Shown: positions 32,346-40,854 of the stretch, piece by piece
How positions within the stretch are numbered: the first letter of the stretch is position 1
Layout of the letters: every line of letters starts with the position of its first letter
Assembly: GCA_016710685.1 (NCBI GenBank)
Contig: JADJVC010000002.1
Span: 1,090,579 to 1,154,578, forward strand
Direction: 5' to 3'
Source: Flavobacteriales bacterium
Lineage (GTDB): Bacteria > Bacteroidota > Bacteroidia > Flavobacteriales_F > PHOS-HE28
DNA length: 64,000 nt
The notes under the pieces: model-generated
What the model was told of the DNA's origin: nothing
Database searches by the model: none
What the model saw: the letters and a program-made list of their open reading frames with translations, nothing else
Position numbers and translations under genes: made by a program

Positions 32346-32765
32346 ATGCGCATCCTCGTCCTTTGCACCGGCAACAGTTGCCGCAGCCAGATCGCCCACG
32401 GCTATCTCCAACACTACGCGGGCAATCGTGCGGAGATCGTCAGCGCCGGAGTTGAGACCCATGGCGTGAACCCGCGTGCCATCGCGGTGATGAAGGAGGA
32501 CGGCATCGACATCAGCCACCACACCTCGACCAACGTGGAAGAATACGACGACATCGCCTTCGACCACGTGATCACCGTTTGCGACAATGCCCGCGAGGCC
32601 TGCCCGGTCTTCCCGAACCACGCCGCGAAGCACCACCACAACTTCACCGACCCAGCGAAAGTGACCGGCACCGAGGAGGAAGTAATGAACGCGTTCCGCA
32701 AGGTGCGCGGGGAGATCAAGGCGTACTGCCGGGACTTTGTGGAACGTCACGTGCTTGTACTTTGA
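32346..32765 (+). CDS. arsC: Arsenate reductase, thioredoxin-coupled ArsC (low-MW phosphatase fold)
   Basis: Reduces arsenate to arsenite in the cytoplasm. The 139-residue protein opens with the phosphatase loop CTGNSCR (C7 to R13). The redox relay cysteines C79 and C85 (VCDNAREACPVF) match the C10/C82/C89 relay of the plasmid pI258 ArsC type, so electrons should come from thioredoxin rather than glutaredoxin. The ACR3 gene begins 5 bp after the stop, forming a two-gene unit that reduces and then exports. A 20-bp candidate ArsR site lies 76-95 bp upstream. Confidence 0.95.
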   Translation: MRILVLCTGNSCRSQIAHGYLQHYAGNRAEIVSAGVETHGVNPRAIAVMKEDGIDISHHTSTNVEEYDDIAFDHVITVCDNAREACPVFPNHAAKHHHNFTDPAKVTGTEEEVMNAFRKVRGEIKAYCRDFVERHVLVL

Positions 32766-32769
32766 TCGG

Positions 32770-33804
32770 ATGGACGACACCACCCCTACCATCGGCTTCT
32801 TCGAGAAGTACCTCACCGCTTGGGTGCTGCTTTGCATCGGTGTCGGAATCGCACTGGGCGAACTGGCCGGCAGTGGCATGCAGCGCATCGCCGATCTGGA
32901 AGTGAACCACGTGAACATCCCCGTGGCGATCCTCATCTGGCTGATGATCTATCCCATGATGGTGCAGGTGGACTTCGACAGCGTGCGGCGCATCGGTCCG
33001 CAGCTGAAAGGGCTGGGCCTTACCGTGGTGGTGAACTGGTTGATCAAACCTTTCACCATGGCCTTCTTCGCGTGGCTCTTCTTCAGCAAGCTGTACGCGG
33101 CGTGGATCACGCCCGAACTGGCGAACGCGTACATCGCCGGGGCCATCCTGCTGGGCGCGGCGCCCTGCACGGCCATGGTATTCGTGTGGAGCTACCTCAG
33201 CGGCGGCGACCCCAACTACACGCTGGTGCAGGTGAGCGTGAACGACCTGATCCTGCTCGTGCTCTTCATCCCCATCGTGCAGCTGCTACTGGGCATCACT
33301 GGCATCGTTATCCCGTGGGGCGTGCTGATCACTTCGGTCATTGTCTTCGTGGTGATCCCGCTGTTGGCCGGTTATCTCACGCACCGCTGGCTTATGCGCA
33401 CGAAAGGCGAAGCATGGTTCAAGACGCGCTTTCTCCCCCGCTTGAAACCCGTGTCCATCACCGCGCTGCTGGCGACACTGATCTTGCTCTTCGCCTTCCA
33501 AGGGCAACGCATCCTGGAAAAGCCCTTGGACATCTTGCTCATCGCCATTCCGCTGGCACTGCAGACCTACTTTATTTTCTTCCTGAGCTGGAAAGGTGGC
33601 CGCTGGCTGAAACTCCCTTACCGTACTTGCGCACCGGCCAGCATGATCGGCGCGAGCAACTTTTTTGAACTGGCGGTGGCCGTTGCCATCGCGCTTTTCG
33701 GCTTGAACAGCGGCGCGGCCTTGGTCACCGTGGTGGGCGTGCTGATTGAAGTGCCCATCATGCTGCATTTGGTGCGGATCGCGAAGCGGTGGCGCTATGC
33801 GTGA
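32770..33804 (+). CDS. ACR3-family arsenite efflux permease
   Basis: Inner-membrane carrier that expels arsenite. 344 residues with about ten membrane segments; the family signature is visible as NVPVAILIWLMIYPMM-like NIPVAILIWLMIYPMMVQVD, NWLIKPFTMAFF, and the cysteine-bearing helix LGAAPCTAMVFVWS with C133, the conserved thiol needed for transport in ACR3. ASMIGASNFFELAVAVAI closes the domain. The start at 32770 (MDDTTPTIGFFEKYL) is preferred over the upstream in-frame codon at 32737, which lies inside arsC. It is co-transcribed with arsC. Confidence 0.95.
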   Translation: MDDTTPTIGFFEKYLTAWVLLCIGVGIALGELAGSGMQRIADLEVNHVNIPVAILIWLMIYPMMVQVDFDSVRRIGPQLKGLGLTVVVNWLIKPFTMAFFAWLFFSKLYAAWITPELANAYIAGAILLGAAPCTAMVFVWSYLSGGDPNYTLVQVSVNDLILLVLFIPIVQLLLGITGIVIPWGVLITSVIVFVVIPLLAGYLTHRWLMRTKGEAWFKTRFLPRLKPVSITALLATLILLFAFQGQRILEKPLDILLIAIPLALQTYFIFFLSWKGGRWLKLPYRTCAPASMIGASNFFELAVAVAIALFGLNSGAALVTVVGVLIEVPIMLHLVRIAKRWRYA

Positions 33805-33947
33805 GCAGACGTCTTCACGGTCGTTAGGAAAACTTGTGTACTGCATACGCCTGACCGGTCGTATTTTCACCGGAACCGCATTGACGCTGGCCTCCCGCTT
33901 TGAGGCGCGGTCGTTGCAGAGAATTCAATCCAGGTGGAACGAAGTGG

Positions 33948-36326
33948 ATGAGGATATTGAAGAACGGATTTGCGACACTTTGCCTGGCGGCCATGGCGAA
34001 TGTGGACGCGTTCGCCCAGCAGAAAACGACCATCACGGGCAACGTGGTGGATGCCGGCAGCGCGCAACCCATTCCCTACGCTACGGTGATCGCAGTGAAC
34101 AATGAAACTGCGAAAACGCTGGTGGGTGCCACCACCGACTTCGATGGACAATTCACGCTCGCTTCCCCTACTCCGTCAGTTTTTCTGGTGGTGAGCTTCA
34201 TTGGCTTCCGCTCGGATACGATAACGCAATTCACCGCTGCGGAAGTTGGCTTGGACGCGGGTGTGATCCGTCTGCATGCGAACCACGAACAGTTGGATGA
34301 GGTGGAAGTGACCCGGGAGGCTTCGCGCACCCGCTTCGAGCTGGACAAACGCGTGTTCACCGTGGGAACGGACCTCAGCACCACGGGTGCCAGTGCGCTG
34401 GATGTGCTGAACCACGTGCCCTCGGTTTCGGTGAACATTGAAGGGGAAGTGAGCCTGCGCGGATCTTCCGGTGTGCAGATCCTGATCGACGGAAAACCCT
34501 CGATCCTGGCCGATGGACAAGGCAATGCGCTGGGCACCATCACCGCGGACATGATCGAGAGCGTGGAGGTGATCACCAACCCTTCCGCCAAGTACGACGC
34601 GGCGGGAACGGCGGGCATCCTCAACATCGTGCTGAAGAAGGAGGAACAGAAAGGCCTGAACGGCTCCGTTTCCCTGAACACCGGCTCGCCGGATAACCAC
34701 AGCGTGGGTTTCAGTTTGAACCGGCGGACGAACAAGTTCAACCTTTTTACCCAGATGGGGCTCGGCTACCGCTCCCTGCCCCGGTTTGCGGAGGCCGTCA
34801 ACACGGACCGGAACAGCGGCACCACCATAGCCAGCGAGGGCTCTTCATACCGCAACGAGAATTTTTACAACATCACCCTCGGTACCGACTACCACATCGA
34901 CACCCGGAACGTGTTGACGCTCTCCGGCAACTTCGCCTACGAGGTGGAAAGCAATCCTTCCAGCACCGCGTTCAGTTCGTTCACCGGCACGGATGCACTT
35001 ACATCCGAATGGGTCCGCGAGGAGGAGACCGAGGCCACCAACCCGAAATGGCAATACGACCTGCAATACAAGCGGGAATTCAAGGACAACAAGAAGCACA
35101 CCCTGCTGATGAGCGCGCAGGGTTCCTACTTCGGCAAGGACCAATCCTCCCAGTTCACCACCAACACCCTGCTGGGTACAACGGTGAACGGCGACCAACG
35201 CACAGCCACCAAATTCAACCGCGCCGACCAAACGCTGAAGCTGGATTACACCGACCCACTTTCGGATAAATTGACCCTGGAAACAGGTGCCCAATATGCC
35301 TTGAACGATGTGGGCAACAACTACGCGGTGCGCAACCTGATCGATGGAGACTATGTGCTGGACCCGGACCTCACCAACGATTTCCAGTACGACCAGAAGG
35401 TGCTCGGCGTCTACGGCACGGGGTCATATGAAAGCGGGAAATCGGGCATCAAGCTGGGGCTGCGCATGGAACATACCGACCTGCGGACCTTGCTCACCAC
35501 CACCAACGAAGGCAACGACCGGGTTTTCACGGACCTGTTCCCCAGCGCCCATGCCACGCACAAGATCTCCGAGTTCTTTTCACTGCAGGCCGGCTATTCG
35601 CGGAGGATCGACAGGCCGCGGCTCTGGGACCTGAACCCATTCTTCAACATCACCAACAACTACAACATCCGCACCGGCAACCCGGACCTGCAGCCCGAGT
35701 ACACCAACTCCTTCGAGTTCACCAGTATCCTCATTGTGAAGAAGGCCTCGTTGAACGCCAGTGTGTACCACCTCTACACCACCGACGTGGTTGAGCGCAT
35801 CAGCACCTTCGCGGACAACGTGAACACCACAATTCCGCTGAACATCGGCACAAACGGCTCCACCGGCTTCGAGTTCAACGGCAAGTACGACCCGTACAAG
35901 TGGGTCACGCTCAATGCCGACCTCAACATCGGCATGTTCGACCGGAAGGGAACCTATGCCGAACAGTCCTTCGATTTCACCGGCCAGAAACTGACATCCC
36001 GGCTCACCACTCAGTTCAAGCTGCCTGCGGATGTGGACCTGGAATTTACCGGCAACTACCTCTCCGGCTACCGCACGGTGCAATCCGATGTTTCCGGTTT
36101 CGCGTTCCTGGACATGGGCGTCCGGAAGAAGATCATGAAGGGCAAAGGCGTGATCAACGTCAGCGTGCGCGATGTGTTCAGCAGCCGCATCTCGGAGAGC
36201 ATCATCGACCGCACGGACTACTACCTCTACAGCTTCGATCAGCGCGGGCGCTTCATCACCTTGGGTTTCAGCTACGGCTTCGGGAAGGGTGAAGCCATGA
36301 GCTATTCGGGGGGAAGGAGGCGCTGA
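33948..36326 (+). CDS. Outer-membrane receptor: carboxypeptidase-regulatory-like N-domain, plug and beta-barrel (OMP_b-brl family)
   Basis: 792 residues. The signal peptide ends at DAFAQ. Residues 25-105 form a CarboxypepD_reg-like domain (ITGNVVDAGSAQPIPYATVIAV, FDGQFTLAS). Next comes a TonB-plug-like part (LDVLNHVPSVSVNIEGEVSLRG, VQILIDGKPS, IESVEVITNPSAKYDAAG) and a long barrel (residues about 230-790) of the outer membrane beta-barrel family. A canonical TonB box is not obvious. The gene lies between the two arsenic modules, 143 bp after ACR3, so a role in moving arsenicals across the outer membrane is possible but unproven. The start at 33948 is chosen for the signal peptide. Confidence 0.88.
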   Translation: MRILKNGFATLCLAAMANVDAFAQQKTTITGNVVDAGSAQPIPYATVIAVNNETAKTLVGATTDFDGQFTLASPTPSVFLVVSFIGFRSDTITQFTAAEVGLDAGVIRLHANHEQLDEVEVTREASRTRFELDKRVFTVGTDLSTTGASALDVLNHVPSVSVNIEGEVSLRGSSGVQILIDGKPSILADGQGNALGTITADMIESVEVITNPSAKYDAAGTAGILNIVLKKEEQKGLNGSVSLNTGSPDNHSVGFSLNRRTNKFNLFTQMGLGYRSLPRFAEAVNTDRNSGTTIASEGSSYRNENFYNITLGTDYHIDTRNVLTLSGNFAYEVESNPSSTAFSSFTGTDALTSEWVREEETEATNPKWQYDLQYKREFKDNKKHTLLMSAQGSYFGKDQSSQFTTNTLLGTTVNGDQRTATKFNRADQTLKLDYTDPLSDKLTLETGAQYALNDVGNNYAVRNLIDGDYVLDPDLTNDFQYDQKVLGVYGTGSYESGKSGIKLGLRMEHTDLRTLLTTTNEGNDRVFTDLFPSAHATHKISEFFSLQAGYSRRIDRPRLWDLNPFFNITNNYNIRTGNPDLQPEYTNSFEFTSILIVKKASLNASVYHLYTTDVVERISTFADNVNTTIPLNIGTNGSTGFEFNGKYDPYKWVTLNADLNIGMFDRKGTYAEQSFDFTGQKLTSRLTTQFKLPADVDLEFTGNYLSGYRTVQSDVSGFAFLDMGVRKKIMKGKGVINVSVRDVFSSRISESIIDRTDYYLYSFDQRGRFITLGFSYGFGKGEAMSYSGGRRR

Positions 36327-36419
36327 TGGTACTGGCTTGGCCCCATCATTGAACTTCCCGCACGCTCACTTGGGTAGCGTATGGAAAAACACCAACAGTG
36401 ACAGATCAACAACACGAAA

Positions 36420-37280
36420 ATGAAAAACAGCTTCAGTGCATTATTCGCCACAGCGGTGCTACTCTCCGCATGTCAGGATGCGCCCAAAAGCAATGGGATC
36501 GAGCAATCGGACCTGCAGGCGGCCGAACAGACCGACGGAACTTCAAGCCCCGAAATGGCATTCCAGAACAAAGCACATGAGCTGGTCTATAAGTTGACAA
36601 AAACCGTTGGAGACCTTGCCAAGCTGCGAGCGAAGAAGGATGTTACCTATAACTACACCTACACCACCGTTGACCAAAAGACGGATAAGGTGGATGAGAA
36701 GTACATCTTCGATGGCGAATATTCCTATGGAGCCTATCAGCAACATGAACGAACAACGCCACAACTAACGGGTTTGATCGAGCAGGGCTTTGATGGGAAG
36801 TCCGTTTGGCTGAGGCACGCTGGAGCGTATGTGGAGGATGAGGCCCTGTTGAAACAGGTCCTCTTCAATAGAAAGACGAATTTCTATTGGTTCACCATGT
36901 TCCAGAAACTGATGGACCCCGGATTGAACTACGCCATGGTGAAAGTGGACGTGTTGGATGGCAAGAACTATGATGTGGTCGATGTCAGCTTCAACTCCGA
37001 AGACGGGAAGCCAACAGACATTTATCGCTTGTGGATCAACAAGGAGACCTCCTTGGTGGATCAATTCCTGTTCACCGTTGCGGATTTCGGAAAAATGGAA
37101 GTACCCAACTTGATGAAGCTGCAATATGAAGAGGTCGATGGGTTGCTGCTACCGACCAAGCGGATGTACACGAAAGCAGATTGGGAAGGGAAGATCATCA
37201 AGGATGAATGGATCCATGTGGAATGGTCCAACATCAAGTTCAACACCGGTATTTCCAAGGATATCTTTTTCAAGAACTGA
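36420..37280 (+). CDS. DUF6503 family lipoprotein
   Basis: 286 residues. Lipobox signal KNSFSALFATAVLLSAC, so an acylated envelope protein. The body reads NKAHELVYKLTKTVGDLAKLRAKKDVTYNYTY, IFDGEYSYGAYQQHERT, WFTMFQKLMDPGLNYAMVKV and VDQFLFTVADFG, matching DUF6503. No reaction is established for this family. The leader is A-rich (AACAACACGAAAATG) without a Shine-Dalgarno, as is usual here. It follows the outer-membrane receptor by 93 bp and may be co-expressed with it. Confidence 0.8.
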   Translation: MKNSFSALFATAVLLSACQDAPKSNGIEQSDLQAAEQTDGTSSPEMAFQNKAHELVYKLTKTVGDLAKLRAKKDVTYNYTYTTVDQKTDKVDEKYIFDGEYSYGAYQQHERTTPQLTGLIEQGFDGKSVWLRHAGAYVEDEALLKQVLFNRKTNFYWFTMFQKLMDPGLNYAMVKVDVLDGKNYDVVDVSFNSEDGKPTDIYRLWINKETSLVDQFLFTVADFGKMEVPNLMKLQYEEVDGLLLPTKRMYTKADWEGKIIKDEWIHVEWSNIKFNTGISKDIFFKN

Positions 37281-37584
37281 CGTTTGGCCGCTTCATGCCG
37301 GTTGAAAAGGAAGGCATTGATCGCTTCCACTAGGCGTGCCCGCCCGGATGCGCGAGCTCGGCTTTTTGCCGCACCACCATCCTGCGGTATGCAGGCGCGG
37401 CAAATAGCCGAGCGGGTATGTAGGTGAACTGCCGAGGGCAACGGCGCTGCCTTGTGCGGCGTCTGCTGGGTCACCGTCCACGAAATATCGATCGGGTGAC
37501 CAATGTCACCTTCGCTGCGCGCTGTCCATCGTTCATTTGCGATGAACAAACACGGGATGGCCCCCAATACCCGAACACAGAACG
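37281..37584. other. Upstream region of the arsR operon
   Basis: No gene is visible in these 304 bp. It is GC-rich on the left and ends with the candidate arsenic operator at 37528-37547. Confidence 0.5.
37528..37547 (+). promoter_or_regulatory. Candidate ArsR operator of the arsR operon
   Basis: The word ATCGTTCATTTGCGATGAAC shares 17 of 20 positions with 32251-32270. It contains the dyad GTTCAT-N5-ATGAAC (37531-37547), a classic shape for an ArsR/SmtB-type dimer. A degenerate -7 box (TTCATTTG) overlaps it. It lies 37 bp before the arsR start. Confidence 0.65.
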
Positions 37585-37890
37585 ATGTTGCGCACAGCCG
37601 TTGATATTGAATACACGGAGCAAGAGGAGGAGATCGCCCGCTATGCGAAGGCGCTGGGTCATCCGGTGCGCATCCGCATCCTCAGGCTGCTGGCCAGCCG
37701 CTCGTGCTGCTACAACGGCGATCTCACCGAGGAGATCCCCATGGCACAGAGCACCATCAGCCAGCACCTGAAAGCGTTGAAGGAGGCCGGCCTCATCCAA
37801 GGCGAGATCCTTCCCCCGAAGATCAAGTACTGCATCAACAAGGAGAACTGGAAGCATGTGCAGAAGCATTTCCGCGACCTGCTCCGATAG
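37585..37890 (+). CDS. arsR: ArsR-family arsenic-responsive repressor
   Basis: Winged-helix repressor of 101 residues that leaves DNA when it binds As(III). The HTH spans about 46-68 (LTEEIPMAQSTISQHLKALKEAGLI). Candidate metalloid ligands are C41 and C42 (SRSCCYNGD), with C83 in the wing (KYCINKENW). The adjacent cysteine pair near the start of the recognition region is a feature of arsenic-sensing ArsR proteins. It heads a five-gene operon. Both its own promoter and that of arsC carry the shared 20-bp word, suggesting control of both modules. Confidence 0.93.
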   Translation: MLRTAVDIEYTEQEEEIARYAKALGHPVRIRILRLLASRSCCYNGDLTEEIPMAQSTISQHLKALKEAGLIQGEILPPKIKYCINKENWKHVQKHFRDLLR

Positions 37891-37902
37891 ACCAACGAAC
37901 CC

Positions 37903-38136
37903 ATGAAGACCATCAAAGTACTCGGCACCGGTTGTGCCAAATGCAAAGCCACCATCGCCGCTGCGGAAGAAGCCGTGCGTACCACCGGGGCGGATGCCCA
38001 AGTGATCAAGGTGGAGGACATCCAAGAGATGATGAAGTACAACATCCTCACCACGCCCGCGCTGGTGCTGGATGAAGTGGTGATGATCAAGGGCCGCGTG
38101 CCCAGTATTGAGGAGATCGCGGCCCTGTTGCGTTGA
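37903..38136 (+). CDS. arsE: Small thioredoxin-fold CXXC protein, ArsE-like
   Basis: 77 residues, of the redox-active disulfide/thioredoxin_3 type: MKTIKVLGTGCAKCKATIAA with the redox pair C11 and C14, the cis-proline region LTTPALVLD and the C-terminal helix VPSIEEIAALL. Small proteins of this kind precede arsF and arsG in arsEFG operons, where ArsE and ArsF are thought to reduce nitro-aromatic arsenicals together. Symbol assigned from context and fold, not from sequence identity. It sits 12 bp after arsR and 2 bp before the permease start. Confidence 0.75.
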   Translation: MKTIKVLGTGCAKCKATIAAAEEAVRTTGADAQVIKVEDIQEMMKYNILTTPALVLDEVVMIKGRVPSIEEIAALLR

Positions 38137-38138
38137 TC

Positions 38139-39113
38139 ATGTTCGACTGGCTCGACCAACTTATTGCGCTGCTGGTGTACGACACCATCGGACTTTCGTC
38201 GGAGAGCCGTTGGGGACATGCGCTGCACTTCTTCTTCTACGATTCGATCAAGATCCTGTTGCTGCTTTTCATCATCACTTTTTTGATGGGGATCGTGAAC
38301 AGCTACTTCCCGATCGACCGCATCCGCGCCTTCCTCTCGCGCAACAAGCTCTACGGGGCGGAATACCTGCTCGCCTCCACCTTCGGGGCGATCACGCCGT
38401 TCTGCTCGTGCAGTTCGGTGCCTTTGTTCATCGGCTTCGTGAAAGGCGGTATCCCTTTGGGCGTCACCTTCGCCTTCCTGATCACCTCGCCGCTGGTGAA
38501 CGAAGTGGCCATCGCGCTTTTCATCGGGATGTTCGGGTTGAAGACCACCTTGATCTATGCGGCCAGTGGCATTGCGCTCGGCACGCTTGGCGGGTACGTC
38601 CTCGGCCGATTAAAGCTGGAACCACTGCTGAGCGACTGGACACAAGGCGTGATGCAACAGGCGCAGGCGGAAGAAGCCTTCAGTGAAGGAAAGCGCACCT
38701 TCTCGCAACGCCTTCCGGAGATCACCCGTGAAGCCTTCGGCATCGTGAAGAGCGTGGTGCTGTATGTGCTCATCGGTATCGGGATCGGAGCGGCCATGCA
38801 CGGGTTCATTCCTACGGGCTTCTTCGAAGCATACATCAGCAAGGAAAATCCGTTCGCGGTCCCGATCGCGGTGCTCCTCGGTGTCCCGATGTATTCCAAC
38901 GCGGCCGGGGTGTTGCCCATCATTCAGGTGATGGTGCAGAAAGGTGTCCCGCTCGGCACCGCCATCGCCTTCATGATGGCCGTGGTGGGCCTTTCACTTC
39001 CCGAAGGCACGCTGCTCAAGAAGGTGATGTCTTGGAAGCTCATCGCCATCTACTTCGGCACGGTAACCTTCTTCATCATCGTTTCCGGATACCTCTTCAA
39101 CTTGATCTTATGA
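38139..39113 (+). CDS. PF03773-type permease, ArsP-like
   Basis: Inner-membrane protein of 324 residues with about eight to ten helices. The family signature is TFGAITPFCSCSSVPLFIGF (C89, C91), then TSPLVNEVAI and, in the second half, VPMYSNAAGVLPIIQ and MAVVGLSLPEGTLL. Members of this family include ArsP, which exports trivalent methyl- and aromatic arsenicals. Placement inside an arsR-arsE-arsF-arsG operon favours such a role, although many PF03773 proteins have other or unknown substrates. The start ATG at 38139 follows the ArsE stop by 2 bp; a TTG six bases earlier overlaps that stop. Confidence 0.82.
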   Translation: MFDWLDQLIALLVYDTIGLSSESRWGHALHFFFYDSIKILLLLFIITFLMGIVNSYFPIDRIRAFLSRNKLYGAEYLLASTFGAITPFCSCSSVPLFIGFVKGGIPLGVTFAFLITSPLVNEVAIALFIGMFGLKTTLIYAASGIALGTLGGYVLGRLKLEPLLSDWTQGVMQQAQAEEAFSEGKRTFSQRLPEITREAFGIVKSVVLYVLIGIGIGAAMHGFIPTGFFEAYISKENPFAVPIAVLLGVPMYSNAAGVLPIIQVMVQKGVPLGTAIAFMMAVVGLSLPEGTLLKKVMSWKLIAIYFGTVTFFIIVSGYLFNLIL

Positions 39114-39148
39114 TCCGCACATCGCAGCGCAAAAACAACAACACCACC

Positions 39149-39580
39149 ATGAAACACCTCATCCACCTTTCAGCACTCGCACTCGGCTTGCTCTTCACGG
39201 CATGTTCGACCAATGCGCAGGAACCTGCGAAAGCAACGTCCGCCGCTGCCGTTACACGGATCGACGTGATCCAATTCCACAGCGCACACCGCTGCGAAAC
39301 ATGCCTGAACATCGAGGCGTTGACCAAGGAAGTCCTGAACACCGGATTTGCCGCGCAGATGAAGGATGGCACATTCACCTTCCGCCTGGTAAACGTGGAA
39401 GATGGGGCGAACGAGAAGCTCGCGGAGGAGTTCGGTGCTTATGGCACAGCGCTCTTCCTGCATATACACAAGAACGGCACCGACGAGAAGATCGACCTTA
39501 CCGAATGGGCCTTCATGAACGCCAGTGATGCGGACACCTTCAAGACTGAACTGACGCAGAAACTGCGCTCGAAGCTCTGA
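39149..39580 (+). CDS. arsF: ArsF-family nitroreductase-subunit-like lipoprotein
   Basis: 143 residues. Lipoprotein signal HLIHLSALALGLLFTAC (C19), so it is likely anchored on the periplasmic side. The core reads VTRIDVIQFHSAHRCETCLNIE with the redox pair C49 and C52, then AQMKDGTFTFRLVNVEDGANEKLAEEFGAYG, a thioredoxin-like fold. This matches the family annotated as nitrophenyl compound nitroreductase subunit ArsF. The reductase role comes from studied arsEFG systems; here it is inferred. Its stop overlaps the arsG start (TGATG), so the two are translationally coupled. Confidence 0.85.
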   Translation: MKHLIHLSALALGLLFTACSTNAQEPAKATSAAAVTRIDVIQFHSAHRCETCLNIEALTKEVLNTGFAAQMKDGTFTFRLVNVEDGANEKLAEEFGAYGTALFLHIHKNGTDEKIDLTEWAFMNASDADTFKTELTQKLRSKL

Positions 39581-40287
39581 TGGACTGGTTGCGCGACATC
39601 GCCACGGCGCGGGAGACGCCCGCGTTGGCCGCTTTCGCCTTGGGCGTGCTCACAGCTGTTAGCCCATGTCCGCTGGCCACCAACATCAGCGCCACGGCTT
39701 ACATCGCCCGTGAGTTGAAGTATCCGCGAGCAGCACTCGTGAGCGGTCTCCTGTACACGCTGGGTCGTGCGTTAAGCTACACGGTGCTTGGCGCCGTACT
39801 TTATTGGGGTGCCAGCAAGTTCCATGTGGCGCGTTTCTTCCAAAGTAAGGGCGAGCTCTTCCTGGGGCCCATCCTCGTGCTGCTCGGCCTGGTGCTGCTC
39901 AACGTGATCAAGATCGGCAGCGGCACCGGCGGTGGTTTCCTCAACAAACTGACCGACCGCTTCAAGGACAAAGGGCATTTTGGCGCATTGGTTTTGGGAA
40001 TGCTCTTCGCGTTGGCCTTCTGCCCGTATAGTGGCGCGCTCTTCTTCGGCTCGTTGATCCCCATGACGCTCGCCCACAACGGCGGATTGCACCTGCCGGT
40101 GATCTTCGCCATTGGCACCGGCCTGCCCGTACTGCTCTTCGCCGGCGTGATGGCCTATAGCGCCAACCAGCTCAGCCGTGTCTTCAGCGCGGTGACGCGT
40201 GTGGAGAAGGTGATGCGCGTGGTGGCAGGCGTTGTCTTTCTGCTCACTGGATTTTATTACATCGGCATCTTCACTGGACTCTGGTAA
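39580..40287 (+). CDS. arsG: ArsG-family aromatic arsenical efflux permease (DsbD/CcdA-like)
   Basis: 235 residues with six to seven helices and the two-cysteine layout of CcdA/DsbD proteins: C30 in LTAVSPCPLATN at the end of helix 1 and C148 in LFALAFCPYSGALFF. This pattern plus coupling to arsF fits the ArsG family, reported to export aromatic aminobenzyl-arsenicals. An alternative reading is an electron-transfer protein that feeds the ArsF CXXC site across the membrane, which its cysteine placement would also allow. It is the last gene of the operon; DinB follows after 12 bp. Confidence 0.85.
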   Translation: MDWLRDIATARETPALAAFALGVLTAVSPCPLATNISATAYIARELKYPRAALVSGLLYTLGRALSYTVLGAVLYWGASKFHVARFFQSKGELFLGPILVLLGLVLLNVIKIGSGTGGGFLNKLTDRFKDKGHFGALVLGMLFALAFCPYSGALFFGSLIPMTLAHNGGLHLPVIFAIGTGLPVLLFAGVMAYSANQLSRVFSAVTRVEKVMRVVAGVVFLLTGFYYIGIFTGLW

Positions 40288-40299
40288 ACGTAATTTCGA

Positions 40300-40755
40300 A
40301 TGGATCCACGCACCACTTCCCTCCTCGCCCTCTGGAAAGAAGGCCGTACCCGCTTCACCAACCAGCTGCCCAAGCTCACCGCGGCCGACCTGCCGAAGAA
40401 GCTCGCGCCCGGACCCAACAGCGCCGGTTTCCTGCTGCGCCATATCGGCGATGTTGAACTGCTTTTTGCGAAGAACGTGTTTGGATTGAAGGATGTGCAA
40501 GTGCATGCGAGCACCGTGGCCAAGGGGCACGACACCGGTGAATGGACCGACCTCGCCGCGTTGATCGCCTACGTGCAGGAAAGTGCTGAGATACTGGAAC
40601 GCGCGATCGTCGCACAGTCCGATGCGGATTGGGACGTGGTGATCGAAACGAAGGAGTTCGGGAAGAAGACGAAGGCGGAAGCGCTGGGGCGCATCACCAC
40701 ACATACGGCCTACCACGCCGGGCAATTGGCGATGGTGGTGAAGTATGGGGCATAG
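40300..40755 (+). CDS. DinB-family (four-helix metal-binding) protein
   Basis: 151 residues. The DinB/YfiT-like bundle is seen as FLLRHIGDVELLF, the central KEFGKKTKAEALGRI and the C-terminal THTAYHAGQLAMVVKYG. The three histidines H47, near H134 and near H138 would bind a metal, as in the bacillithiol-transferase-related family. Several DinB-fold proteins are thiol transferases linked to stress or metalloid exposure, so a tie to the arsenic operon 12 bp upstream is conceivable but not shown. The start is preceded by TAATTTCG one base before the ATG. Confidence 0.85.
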   Translation: MDPRTTSLLALWKEGRTRFTNQLPKLTAADLPKKLAPGPNSAGFLLRHIGDVELLFAKNVFGLKDVQVHASTVAKGHDTGEWTDLAALIAYVQESAEILERAIVAQSDADWDVVIETKEFGKKTKAEALGRITTHTAYHAGQLAMVVKYGA

Positions 40756-40854
40756 ATCCACTGCCTCAAATCGTCAATGTGAGAGCAAGAAGCCTACGGG
40801 TAGGTGGTTTACCTACCTTCGGCGGCCTTGAATCAGAGGTCCACCTGACCGCAC

